From: Opitutia bacterium
GTDB taxonomy: Bacteria; Verrucomicrobiota; Verrucomicrobiae; Opitutales; UBA953
NCBI GenBank assembly: GCA_004558035.1
Contig: SFEJ01000032.1
Span: forward strand, 1 to 25,368
Length of the DNA: 25,368 nucleotides
Reading direction: 5' to 3'
Position 1 is the stretch's first letter; each line of letters opens with the position of its first letter. The notes under the pieces were generated by a model that was given only the letters and a program-made list of their open reading frames with translations, was not told the DNA's origin and did no database searches. Both the position numbers and the translations under genes were made by a program. Shown here in pieces: positions 14,355 through 22,235 of this stretch.

Positions 14355-15290
14355 TCATTCCCAGTCCAGACCGACGTCGATCCAGGGAACGTTGTGAGTG
14401 AGCGCGCCGCACGAAACGAAGTCCGCGCCGACCGCGCCGAGCGCCGGCAGGCTTTCCAGCGAAACGCCGCCGCTGATTTCCGTCCACGCCGCGTCGCCGA
14501 TCAGCGCGACCGCGCGCTTCAGATTCTCCACGGAAAAATTGTCCAGCAGAATGACGTCCGCGCCCGCCTCGAGCACGGGCGGAATCTGTTCGAGCCGATC
14601 GACCTCGACCTCGCAGGGAATGTCCGGACGGCGTTCCCGCGCGCGCCGCACGAGCTCCGCGAGCGCCGAGCCCGCCGTCGCCTCGTCCGCCGCGAGATGG
14701 TTGTCCTTGAGCATGAGCTGGTCGAAGAGGCCGAGGCGATGGTTCCAGCCGCCGCCGCACGCGACCGCGTATTTGTCGAGCACGCGATGGCCGGGCGTCG
14801 TCTTGCGCGTGTCGAGCAGACGCGTCTTCACGTCTCCGAGCGCGGCGACGTGGCGCGCGGTCTGCGTCGCGATGCCGCTCATGCGCTGCAGAAAATTCAG
14901 CATGACGCGCTCCGCCGTCAGCATTTCCGCGGCGTCCCCGCGGATCGTCGCGACGACCGTGCCCGCGGGAACGGCGTCGCCGTCCTTCGCGAAAAATTCG
15001 GCGGACGCGTTCCCGCCGTAAATCTTCAGGATCGCGGGAATCATGCTCAGCCCCGAAAGCGTGCAGGGCTTGCGCGCGACCAGATCCGCGGCGGCGGTCT
15101 TGCCGCGCGGCGCGGAAATCTCCGTCGTCGGATCGCCCGCGCGGGCGGGACGCATCGCGGAGACGAGCCCCTCGCCGGCGACGTCCTCGTCGCGCGCGAG
15201 ACTCACGATTTTTTCGATGTAGGCGGGATCGATGTTTTCCCAGGCGAGGCGGTGCGCCATGCCGGACATTGCGTCGAGTGACTTTTTCAT
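14355..15290 (-). CDS. nadC: Nicotinate-nucleotide pyrophosphorylase (quinolinate phosphoribosyltransferase)
   Basis: NadC converts quinolinate and phosphoribosyl pyrophosphate to nicotinate mononucleotide in de novo NAD synthesis. The 311 residues from ATG 15290 show the family run LNFLQRMSGIATQTA (about 131-145), TRKTTPGHR (161-169), KYAVACGGGWNHRLGLFDQL then MLKDNH (173-198), EVEVD (227-231), LLDNF (248-252) and SGGV (273-276). An upstream in-frame start would add 13 residues not typical of the family. No Shine-Dalgarno is visible. nadK lies about 2 kb away on the other strand; nadA and nadB are not in the window. Confidence 0.95.
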   Translation of the reverse strand: MKKSLDAMSGMAHRLAWENIDPAYIEKIVSLARDEDVAGEGLVSAMRPARAGDPTTEISAPRGKTAAADLVARKPCTLSGLSMIPAILKIYGGNASAEFFAKDGDAVPAGTVVATIRGDAAEMLTAERVMLNFLQRMSGIATQTARHVAALGDVKTRLLDTRKTTPGHRVLDKYAVACGGGWNHRLGLFDQLMLKDNHLAADEATAGSALAELVRRARERRPDIPCEVEVDRLEQIPPVLEAGADVILLDNFSVENLKRAVALIGDAAWTEISGGVSLESLPALGAVGADFVSCGALTHNVPWIDVGLDWE

Positions 15291-15366
15291 GATGCCGACA
15301 ATGAAACCCGCCCCGCCCCGCCCGCGCAAACTTCTTTTTCTCCGCCCGGCGAGGAAATGTGCGGCG

Positions 15367-17088
15367 TCACATCTCGTTGAAGTGCATTTCCGCGCGGAGG
15401 ACGTCGTGCAGCGTGACGACGCCGACGAGGCGCCCCGATTCGTCCTTGACGACGACGAGCCCGTCCGCCGCCTCGATCAGCAGACGCTCGACTTCACGGA
15501 TCCGCGTCTCGCGGGAACACGCGGGAACGTCCCGCAGCGGGAGCGCGCCGACGGAGAAGTCGCCGCCGCGGGCGAGAGCCGTCTCCAGTGCCTCGCGCAG
15601 GACGAGCCCGCGCGCGCGTCCCGCGCCGTCCGCGACCGGGAAGCGCGCGAAGCCGTACTCTGCGAGCAGCGCGGCGGCGTCGGCGGCGGAAGCGTCCTCG
15701 CGCAGCGTGCGCGGCGCGAAATTGGCGATGCGCGACACCGGGGAATCCTGCCACGCGCGCAGGTCGCGCGGCGGAATGACGCGCGAAATCTCCTTGCCGT
15801 CCTGCGCGAGCACTTCGTCGTAAAAACCGTTTTTCGAGAAAAATTTCGAGACGGCGACGCTGACGATCCCGCCGAGCATCAGCGCGGGAACGAGCGAAAA
15901 ATGGTGCGTCATCTCGAAGACGAGCAGCACGCCCGTCACCGGCGCGCGCACGACCGAGCCGAAGCACGCGCACATGCCCACGACAGCGAGCGCGGAAACC
16001 TCCTCCGCGCCGACCGCGGGAACGCAGAGCGCGAGCGCGCCCGCGAGCGCCGCGCCGCAGGTGCCGCCGAAGAACAGCGCCGGAGCGAAGATGCCGCCGC
16101 AGCCGCCCAGCCCGTAGCAGAGCGCCGTCGCCAGTAGCTTCGCGCCCAGAAGCAGCGCCGCGACGCCCCACGCGAGCTCCGCGTTCAGCGCCGCGCTCAG
16201 GTCGCCGTAGCCGAGCGAAAAGACGCCCAGCCGCCCCGTCGAGAGAAAGACCGCGCTCCCGATCGCCCAGACGCAGAGCGCGCCGACGACGATCTTCGCC
16301 GCCGCGGGAACGCGCGGGAACGCCGTCCGGCCGCGCGCGCGCACGCCCAGCGCGAGCTTCTGAAACGCCGCGCCCGCGAGAGAGGCGAGCGCCGCGATCG
16401 GCGGCGTGAAGACGTACACCGCCCAATTCGCGCGCACCGTCGCCGGAATCGTGAAGACCGACGCGTCGCCCATGAAGAAATGCGCCGTCAGCGCGCCCGT
16501 GACCGCGGCGATCAGAATCGCGCCGATCAGGCGGCTGTTCAGATTTTCGACGACCTCCTCGAGCACGAACGCGACCGCCGCCATCGGCGCGTTGAAGATC
16601 GCCGCCAGCCCCGCCGCCGCGCCCGCCGCCGCCGCCTCGCGCCGCATGTGCGCGGGAACGCCGAGCGCGCCCGCGAGATTCGACGCCGCGCCGCCGCCGA
16701 TCTGCACCATCGGCCCCTCGTTCCCGAGCGAACAGCCGCCGCCGACCGTCAGCGCGCTCCCGAGAAACTTCGTCCACGTCGTGCGCCAACGCACGACGCC
16801 GAAATCCTTCCAGAACGCGAGCTTGAGCTGCGGGCTGCCGCTCCCGGCGGCGTCCGGACAGAAGCGCGTGACGAGCAGCGCCGCCGCCGTCGCCGTTCCC
16901 GCGAGCGCGAGCAGCGAATACAGCAGAAATTCCGGCGCGCTCAGCCGCGCGAAGCGCGCGACGCCGTTTTCGTAAAGCCAGTGAATCGAGTTCTGGAACG
17001 CGACCGCCGCCAGCCCCGCCGCGACGCCGCACAGCACCGGCCGCGCGACGCATTTCCATTTGGCATTTTTCTCGCCGAAAATCTTCAT
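15367..17088 (-). CDS. ClC-family chloride channel/antiporter with C-terminal CBS pair
   Basis: An inner-membrane chloride transporter, 573 residues. The ClC core (about 10-420) contains GSGSPQLK (82-89), GNEGPMVQIGGG (122-133) carrying the gating glutamate E124, LEEVVENL (176-183) and GGIFAPALFFGG (331-342). The first position after G in the usual GREGP is Asn here. E124 and the LEE glutamates are kept, which suits a proton-coupled exchanger, but this is not proven. Two CBS domains follow (about 456-510 and 515-570), often nucleotide-sensing. The frame is open further upstream, but that would overlap nadK, so ATG 17088 is chosen. The gene is divergent from nadK across 130 bases. Confidence 0.9.
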   Translation of the reverse strand: MKIFGEKNAKWKCVARPVLCGVAAGLAAVAFQNSIHWLYENGVARFARLSAPEFLLYSLLALAGTATAAALLVTRFCPDAAGSGSPQLKLAFWKDFGVVRWRTTWTKFLGSALTVGGGCSLGNEGPMVQIGGGAASNLAGALGVPAHMRREAAAAGAAAGLAAIFNAPMAAVAFVLEEVVENLNSRLIGAILIAAVTGALTAHFFMGDASVFTIPATVRANWAVYVFTPPIAALASLAGAAFQKLALGVRARGRTAFPRVPAAAKIVVGALCVWAIGSAVFLSTGRLGVFSLGYGDLSAALNAELAWGVAALLLGAKLLATALCYGLGGCGGIFAPALFFGGTCGAALAGALALCVPAVGAEEVSALAVVGMCACFGSVVRAPVTGVLLVFEMTHHFSLVPALMLGGIVSVAVSKFFSKNGFYDEVLAQDGKEISRVIPPRDLRAWQDSPVSRIANFAPRTLREDASAADAAALLAEYGFARFPVADGAGRARGLVLREALETALARGGDFSVGALPLRDVPACSRETRIREVERLLIEAADGLVVVKDESGRLVGVVTLHDVLRAEMHFNEM

Positions 17089-17218
17089 CGTTTTTCCGGA
17101 CGATTTTTTAGGCTTCGGCGCGCGACGCAATCCCGATTTCGCAGGAACCGTCTCCCGTTTTCCCGGACGCCTTTCTTTAAGCTTTAAGATTCGGGCGGCA
17201 GGTTCTATCCTCGCGGGC

Positions 17219-18046
17219 ATGAAAATTTCCCGAATCGCGATCATCTGGAACTGCGCGAAGCCCGGCGCCGAAGCGTGCCTGGACGCCGTCGTCGCCGTCG
17301 CCGAAAAGCACGGAATCGCGACGCAGATCTCCAAGAATCATCCGATCGACCGGGACGTGCTCGCGGGAACGCAGCTGTGCTGCGTGATCGGCGGCGACGG
17401 CACGATTCTCGGCGTGGTCGAGAGCGCCGTGCTGAACCGCGTGCCGATCTTCGGCATCAATCTGGGCAAGCTCGGCTATCTCGCGAATTATTCGGCGAAG
17501 GACATCGAGCGCGATCTCGAGGACGCGCTCGCGGGACGCTGCCGCAGAGTCTCGCGCTCGCTGCTCGAATGCGCGCTCGCGAACGATCCCGCGGGAACGC
17601 GCCGCCTCGCGCTCAACGACGTCGTCATCAAGGCGAGCGAAAACTTCCAGATGACGGCGCTGCGCGTCGATTCCGTGGAGCACGGCACGATCAACACCTT
17701 CCGCGCGGACGGGCTGATCTTTTCCACCGCGACGGGCTCGACCGCCTACAGCCTCGGCGCCGGCGGGCCGCTGATCCACACCGACGCGGACGTCTTCGCG
17801 CTCACGCCGCTGTGCCCGCACACGCTCTCCAACCGCGCGGTCGTGCTCCCGCGCGGCATGACGATCCGCGTGGACGACGTTTCCGCCGGCGTCCCGACGG
17901 GCATTTCCATCGACGGGAACGCCCCGCTTTCCGGCAAAGGCGCGTTCCCGCTGACGATCCGCATGTCCGACGCGCGCGTGGAAATTCTCCAGCCGCCGAC
18001 GCTTTCGGAATTCGAGATTCTGCGGACGAAGCTCCGCTGGGTCTGA
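17219..18046 (+). CDS. nadK: NAD kinase
   Basis: NadK phosphorylates NAD to NADP. The 275-residue protein has the diphosphate-binding GGDGT (58-62), GINLGKLGYLA (79-89), the LNDVVIK strand (132-138, usually LNE) and ATGSTAYSLGAGGP (171-184). ISIDGN follows near the C-terminus. ATG 17219 is chosen because the conserved first strand KISRIAIIW follows directly; an upstream in-frame ATG would overlap the divergent ClC gene. No Shine-Dalgarno is visible. dinB follows after 34 bases on the same strand, with an octamer copy in the gap at 18057-18064, so the two may be cotranscribed. Confidence 0.95.
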   Translation: MKISRIAIIWNCAKPGAEACLDAVVAVAEKHGIATQISKNHPIDRDVLAGTQLCCVIGGDGTILGVVESAVLNRVPIFGINLGKLGYLANYSAKDIERDLEDALAGRCRRVSRSLLECALANDPAGTRRLALNDVVIKASENFQMTALRVDSVEHGTINTFRADGLIFSTATGSTAYSLGAGGPLIHTDADVFALTPLCPHTLSNRAVVLPRGMTIRVDDVSAGVPTGISIDGNAPLSGKGAFPLTIRMSDARVEILQPPTLSEFEILRTKLRWV

Positions 18047-18080
18047 ACGCGCCCGGCGGGAACGCGCGCCGGAAAACGCG

Positions 18081-19151
18081 ATGCGCAAGATCATCCACAT
18101 CGACATGGACGCGTTCTTCGCGTCGGTGGAACAGCGCGACGCGCCCGAGCTGCGCGGGCTTCCCGTCGCCGTCGCGCGCGACGCGCCGCGCAGCGTCGTC
18201 ACGACCGCGAGCTACGAAGCGCGCCGCTACGGCGTCCGTTCCGCGCTTTCCGTCGCGAAGGCGAAACGGCTCTGCCCGCGCCTCGTGCTCGTGCCGCCGC
18301 GCATGGGCGTGTACAAAAAGATCTCCGCGCGCATCCGCGAAATCTTCGGGCGCTACACGGAGCTCGTCGAGCCGCTCTCGATCGACGAGGCGTTTCTCGA
18401 CGTCACGGACAATCCCGAGGGCAAGACCGCCACGCGGATCGCGAAGGAAATCAGGGCGGCGATAAGAAACGAGCTCGGGCTGACGGCGTCCGCGGGCGTC
18501 TCCTACAACAAGTTTCTCGCGAAGATCGCGTCCGACCTGCGCAAGCCCGACGGGCTCTCGCGCATTCTGCCCAAGGACGCGGAAGCGTTCCTGGAACGGC
18601 TGCCGATCGAGGCGTTTTACGGCGTCGGCCCCGCGACCGCGCGGCGCATGCGCGAGCTCGGCGTCACGGACGGCGCGACGCTGAAGGCGCGTTCCCGCGA
18701 GGAGCTCGAAACGCATTTCGGGAAGGTCGGCGAATGGCTTTACGAAATCGTGCGCGGGCGCGACGAACGTCCCGTGCGTCCGGACCGCGAACGGAAATCC
18801 GTCGGCGTCGAGGACACGTTCCCGCAGGATTTCGTCGGCTTCGACGCCTGCGCGGAAGCGCTCGGGCCGATCGTCGCGGAGCTGCTCCTCCGCCTCGAAA
18901 ACGCCGCCTTTCTCGGAAGCACGCTGACGCTGAAGATCAAATTTTCCGATTTTTCGCAGATCACGCGCTCGCGGACGCGGGAACGCGTCTTCGACGGCAG
19001 GGCGGACGTCGAGGGAACGGCGCTCGCCCTGCTCCGCGAGCACCTGCCGCCGCGCAAGCCCGTGCGTCTGCTCGGCGTGACGATTTCCCGCGCCGCTCCC
19101 GCGCCCGCGCGCCGCGACCCGAGCCAGCTCGAACTGCCCTTGAAAAGTTGA
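18081..19151 (+). CDS. dinB: DNA polymerase IV (Y family)
   Basis: A translesion DNA polymerase of 356 residues. It begins MRKIIHIDMDAFFASVEQRD with catalytic D8. The second acidic pair is D102 and E103 in LSIDEAFLDV. YEARRYGVRSALSV, GVSYNKFLAKIASDLRKP and DG, and the helix-hairpin-helix segment FYGVGPATARRM follow as in Pol IV. The little-finger domain is present, and the last residues QLELPLKS fit a beta-clamp-binding motif. No LexA-box-like sequence is obvious upstream. The stop codon lies inside a TTGAAAAGTTGAAGTTGGAA repeat mirrored after rnr from the opposite side. Confidence 0.95.
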   Translation: MRKIIHIDMDAFFASVEQRDAPELRGLPVAVARDAPRSVVTTASYEARRYGVRSALSVAKAKRLCPRLVLVPPRMGVYKKISARIREIFGRYTELVEPLSIDEAFLDVTDNPEGKTATRIAKEIRAAIRNELGLTASAGVSYNKFLAKIASDLRKPDGLSRILPKDAEAFLERLPIEAFYGVGPATARRMRELGVTDGATLKARSREELETHFGKVGEWLYEIVRGRDERPVRPDRERKSVGVEDTFPQDFVGFDACAEALGPIVAELLLRLENAAFLGSTLTLKIKFSDFSQITRSRTRERVFDGRADVEGTALALLREHLPPRKPVRLLGVTISRAAPAPARRDPSQLELPLKS

Positions 19152-19267
19152 AGTTGGAAAGTTGAATCGGCGGCTTCGCGCCTGTTGATTCGCGCGAACG
19201 CGCGAGGACAGTTTCCTCGGGCTTCAAGCCCGAATCAGCTCTCAACCTTCAACTCTGAACTTTTCAT
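19140..19267. repeat. Convergent intergenic repeat with three hairpins (dinB/rnr)
   Basis: Both converging genes end in the same sequence, TGAAAAGTT followed by GTTGA-rich units, forming imperfect outer arms near 19141-19167 and 19236-19266. Between them are three consecutive hairpins: CGCGCG-AA-CGCGCG (19191-19204), GAGGA-CAGTT-TCCTC (19204-19218) and CGGGCTT-C-AAGCCCG (19218-19232). The last shares its CTTNAAG centre with the hairpin at 945-976. There is no T-run, but the block probably serves as a two-way 3' end. Confidence 0.5.
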
Positions 19268-21627
19268 CGCTTCTTCTTTCCGCGGAGGGCGGCGCGCTCG
19301 ACGCGGAAACGCGGCGTCTTCCCGCCGGCGGGCTTCCCCTTTTCCTCGTCTTTGCCGAGAGCCTCGGGAACGAAGCGGAAATCCATCGTGCGGCGGAAAC
19401 GGTCCACCCTCGCGATCTCCACGGGAACGGTCTGCCCGAGCCGCAGCGTCCGGCGCGTGCGCCGCCCGACGACGGCGCTCCCGTCGCCCGTGATCTGGTA
19501 GAAGTCGTCCGTCATCGACGAAAGCGGAATCAGCCCGAACGCTTGAGAAATCTTCAGCTCGACGAAGAGCCCGCGGGAACGCACGTCCGTGATCACGGCG
19601 TCGAAGACGTTCTTCTTCGGACGCAGCGCCTCGCGCTCGAAGAATTCGAGCAGCTTGATTTTCGTCGATTCGCGCTCCGCCTCCATGGACGAGCGCTCGG
19701 TCTCGGAGATGTGTTCGGAGACGCCCTTGAGCTCGGAAAGCGAAATTGAGGGCAGCTTCTTCGCGGGCGCGCCGGGAAGGCGGTTTTTCTGCAGGTAGAA
19801 ATCGAAAACGCGGTGGACCGTCAGGTCGGCGTAGCGCCGGATCGGCGAAGTGAAGTGCGCGTAGTACGTCTTCGCCAGACCGTAGTGCCCGTCCGCCTTC
19901 GGGCGGTAGCACGCCTGCTTCAGCGCGCGCAGGAAACGGATCCGCAGCGGGTAGGCGTCCTCGCGCCCGTCGAGGATCTTGAGCAGGCGGACGACTTCCG
20001 CGCGCTTCGTCAGGTCGCCCGTCTTGATGCCGGAATCGAGCAGCTCTTCGCGCAGGTCGGCGAGCTTTTCGGGCTCGGGCGCGTCGTGCACGCGCGAGAC
20101 GTACGGCAGATGATCCCGCGAAAATTCGCGCGCGACGCTCTCGTTCGCGAGCAGCATGAATTCCTCGACGAGCTGGTGCGAGGCGTCGTGCTCGACGCGC
20201 GCGATGCGGTCGGCGAAGCCGTCGGCGTCCACGTAGATCTTCACTTCGGGCATGTCGAGATCGAGCGCGCCCGCCTTCATGCGGCGTTCCCGCAGGACGG
20301 CGGCGATGCGCCAGAGCGCGCGCACGCCGCGGCGCAGCTCGTCGAGCTCGCCGTCGTTCAGATCCGCGAGCGCGCGGCCGGGATAGCCCGACTGATGCTC
20401 GGGAACGGGCGGAATGCGGCGCAGCGCGGCGTTGTCGTCCTCGTTCATCAGCGCGAACGCCTGCCCGTAGGTCAGCCGCTTGCGCGAAGCGATGACGGTG
20501 CCGGCGAACTCCGTGCGGAGGATTTCCTGTTTGTCCGAGAACGTGAAGAAGACGGACTTCGTCAGGCGGTTTTCGTTTTCGATGAGCGAGCACAGCCCGC
20601 TCGAAAGCGCGTGCGGGAGCATCGGAATCACGGTGCCGACGAGATAGGTGGAATTGCCGCGCGCGCGCGCCTCGGCGTCGAGCGCCGTTCCAGGGCGCAC
20701 GTAGTGCGAGACGTCCGCGATGTGCACGCCGACGCGCGTCGCGCCGCCGGGAAGAAATTCTATCGAGAGCGCGTCGTCGAAATCCTTGGCGTCGTCGGGA
20801 TCGATCGTGATCGTGAAGATCTTCCGCACGTCGAGGCGCCCCTTCATGTCGCGCGCGGGAACGCTCTGCGGCAGCGCCGCGGTCTCGCGGCAGACGGCGT
20901 CGGGGAATTTCGGCGAAAGCCCGTAGCGGTAGAGAATCGCGCGGTATTCCGCGAGCGGCGTGTGCGAGACGCCGAGCACCTTTTCGATTTCGCCGGTCGG
21001 ATTCTCGCTGCGGCGCGTCCATTCGTCGAGGCGCACGACGACTTTCTCGCCGTCCTTCGGGCGCGGGAACAGCGGCGAGCGCGCCGGATCCTGCACGAGA
21101 ATCTCCATGTTCATCTTCGGATCGTCGGGAACGACGCTCCACGCGTAGCGCGTGCGCCGCAGCGTTCCCGTGGTCGTCGCGAAGGCGCGTTCGAGAATCT
21201 TCACGACGGCGCCGAACTCGTAGTCGTCGTCCGCCGCGTAGGCTTCGCGGAAACCGCCCTTGCGCCGCTTCTTTTCGATGCGCACGACGACGCGGTCGCC
21301 CGGGAGCGCGACGCCCGTGTCCTCCGCGCGGACGTGCACGGGCGGATGCGGCTCGGAGCCGTCGGCGGGCGCGTCGGGAAGCACTTTCGCCGAGCCGCCG
21401 GAGCGGAAGACGATTTTCCCGCTGACGAGATTCGCGTCCGCGGGCAGACAGTAGCGGTCGCGCTTCACCTGCGCGATTTCGCCGTCGCGCACCATGCGCG
21501 GCACGACCTTCTTGAGCCGCGAAAAGACTTTTCCGCCGCCGCCGAGAGCCTTGTAGAGCTCGTCGAGGCGCAGCGGCACGTAGTCCTTGCGCCGCATCAG
21601 TTCGAGAATCGAATCTTTGAGTTCCAT
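19264..21627 (-). CDS. rnr: Ribonuclease R
   Basis: RNase R is a 3'-to-5' exoribonuclease that degrades structured RNA in the cytoplasm. The 787 residues begin with a winged-helix-like region (about 1-62) and cold-shock domains. The RNB catalytic domain carries the metal-binding acidic cluster DPDDAKDFDDA at about 276-286 and HIADVSHYVRPGT. HFTSPIRRYADLTVHR is a typical late RNB motif. An S1 domain follows (about 660-748, NVFDAVITDVRSRGLFVEL), and the protein ends in a Lys/Arg-rich tail, GKKKR. The start matches the family and lies 66 bases after ispF on the same strand, with an octamer copy in the gap (21675-21682). It is probably the last gene of the hldE-TIGR03790-ispF-rnr run. Confidence 0.95.
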   Translation of the reverse strand: MELKDSILELMRRKDYVPLRLDELYKALGGGGKVFSRLKKVVPRMVRDGEIAQVKRDRYCLPADANLVSGKIVFRSGGSAKVLPDAPADGSEPHPPVHVRAEDTGVALPGDRVVVRIEKKRRKGGFREAYAADDDYEFGAVVKILERAFATTTGTLRRTRYAWSVVPDDPKMNMEILVQDPARSPLFPRPKDGEKVVVRLDEWTRRSENPTGEIEKVLGVSHTPLAEYRAILYRYGLSPKFPDAVCRETAALPQSVPARDMKGRLDVRKIFTITIDPDDAKDFDDALSIEFLPGGATRVGVHIADVSHYVRPGTALDAEARARGNSTYLVGTVIPMLPHALSSGLCSLIENENRLTKSVFFTFSDKQEILRTEFAGTVIASRKRLTYGQAFALMNEDDNAALRRIPPVPEHQSGYPGRALADLNDGELDELRRGVRALWRIAAVLRERRMKAGALDLDMPEVKIYVDADGFADRIARVEHDASHQLVEEFMLLANESVAREFSRDHLPYVSRVHDAPEPEKLADLREELLDSGIKTGDLTKRAEVVRLLKILDGREDAYPLRIRFLRALKQACYRPKADGHYGLAKTYYAHFTSPIRRYADLTVHRVFDFYLQKNRLPGAPAKKLPSISLSELKGVSEHISETERSSMEAERESTKIKLLEFFEREALRPKKNVFDAVITDVRSRGLFVELKISQAFGLIPLSSMTDDFYQITGDGSAVVGRRTRRTLRLGQTVPVEIARVDRFRRTMDFRFVPEALGKDEEKGKPAGGKTPRFRVERAALRGKKKR

Positions 21628-21693
21628 GATTGAATGCTTGGTTGCAGGTGAACGAGTAATGAGCGGGTTGATCGCGGGAACGGCGCGCCGCCT

Positions 21694-22215
21694 TCAGCGC
21701 GCGATCAGCAGACAGACGGCGTGCACGGCGATTCCCTCGCCCGCGCCGATCGCGCCGAGCTTTTCGTTCGTCGTCGCCTTCACGCCGACGCGGTCCGCGG
21801 GAACGCCGAGCGCCGCGCCGAGCCTTTCGCACATCGCGGGAACGTGCTTCCCGATCTTCGGGCGTTCGGCGATCACGGCGACGTCCGCGTTCCCGACGAC
21901 GTAGCCGCGCGCGCGCGCTTCCGCCGCCGCGCGTTCGACGATCTTCAGCGAATCCATGCCGGCGCACGCGGGATCGTCCGGCGGGAAGAAGTGCCCGATG
22001 TCCGGGAGCGCGAGCGCGCCCAGCACGGCGTCCGCGAGCGCGTGCGCGACGACGTCGCCGTCGGAATGCGCGACGCAGCCGACGTCCGCCGGAATTTCGA
22101 CGCCGCCGAGCACGCAGCGCAGCCCGGGCGCGAGACGATGCACGTCGTAGCCGAGCCCGACGCGGAAAGGCGGGAACGCGCCCGCGGAAGTTTTTTTCTG
22201 ATTTTCGGAATCCAT
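21694..22215 (-). CDS. ispF: 2-C-methyl-D-erythritol 2,4-cyclodiphosphate synthase
   Basis: IspF makes the cyclic diphosphate intermediate of the MEP isoprenoid pathway. Its 173 residues contain the metal ligands D24 and H26 in YDVHRL and H58 in VVAHAL. AHSDGDVVAHALADAVLGAL then PDIGHFFP gives the family signature, and VKATTNEKLGAIGAGEGIA is near the end. About 15 extra residues precede the usual start. ATG 22215 is supported by a strong GGAGGAG (22220-22226), one of the few good ribosome sites in this window. The next upstream gene ends 20 bases away, so cotranscription is likely. ispD is not adjacent. Confidence 0.96.
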   Translation of the reverse strand: MDSENQKKTSAGAFPPFRVGLGYDVHRLAPGLRCVLGGVEIPADVGCVAHSDGDVVAHALADAVLGALALPDIGHFFPPDDPACAGMDSLKIVERAAAEARARGYVVGNADVAVIAERPKIGKHVPAMCERLGAALGVPADRVGVKATTNEKLGAIGAGEGIAVHAVCLLIAR

Positions 22216-22235
22216 GATTCTCCTCCGTTTCGCGG

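Noticed and set aside
15367..17334. An N-terminal extension of the ClC protein by 82 residues
   Set aside because: It would overlap the start of the divergent nadK gene, and the added sequence has no membrane or family similarity.
19813..21633. A 606-codon + strand frame opposite rnr
   Set aside because: Composition is Arg/Glu/Val-biased with no motif, and the minus strand encodes a complete RNase R.
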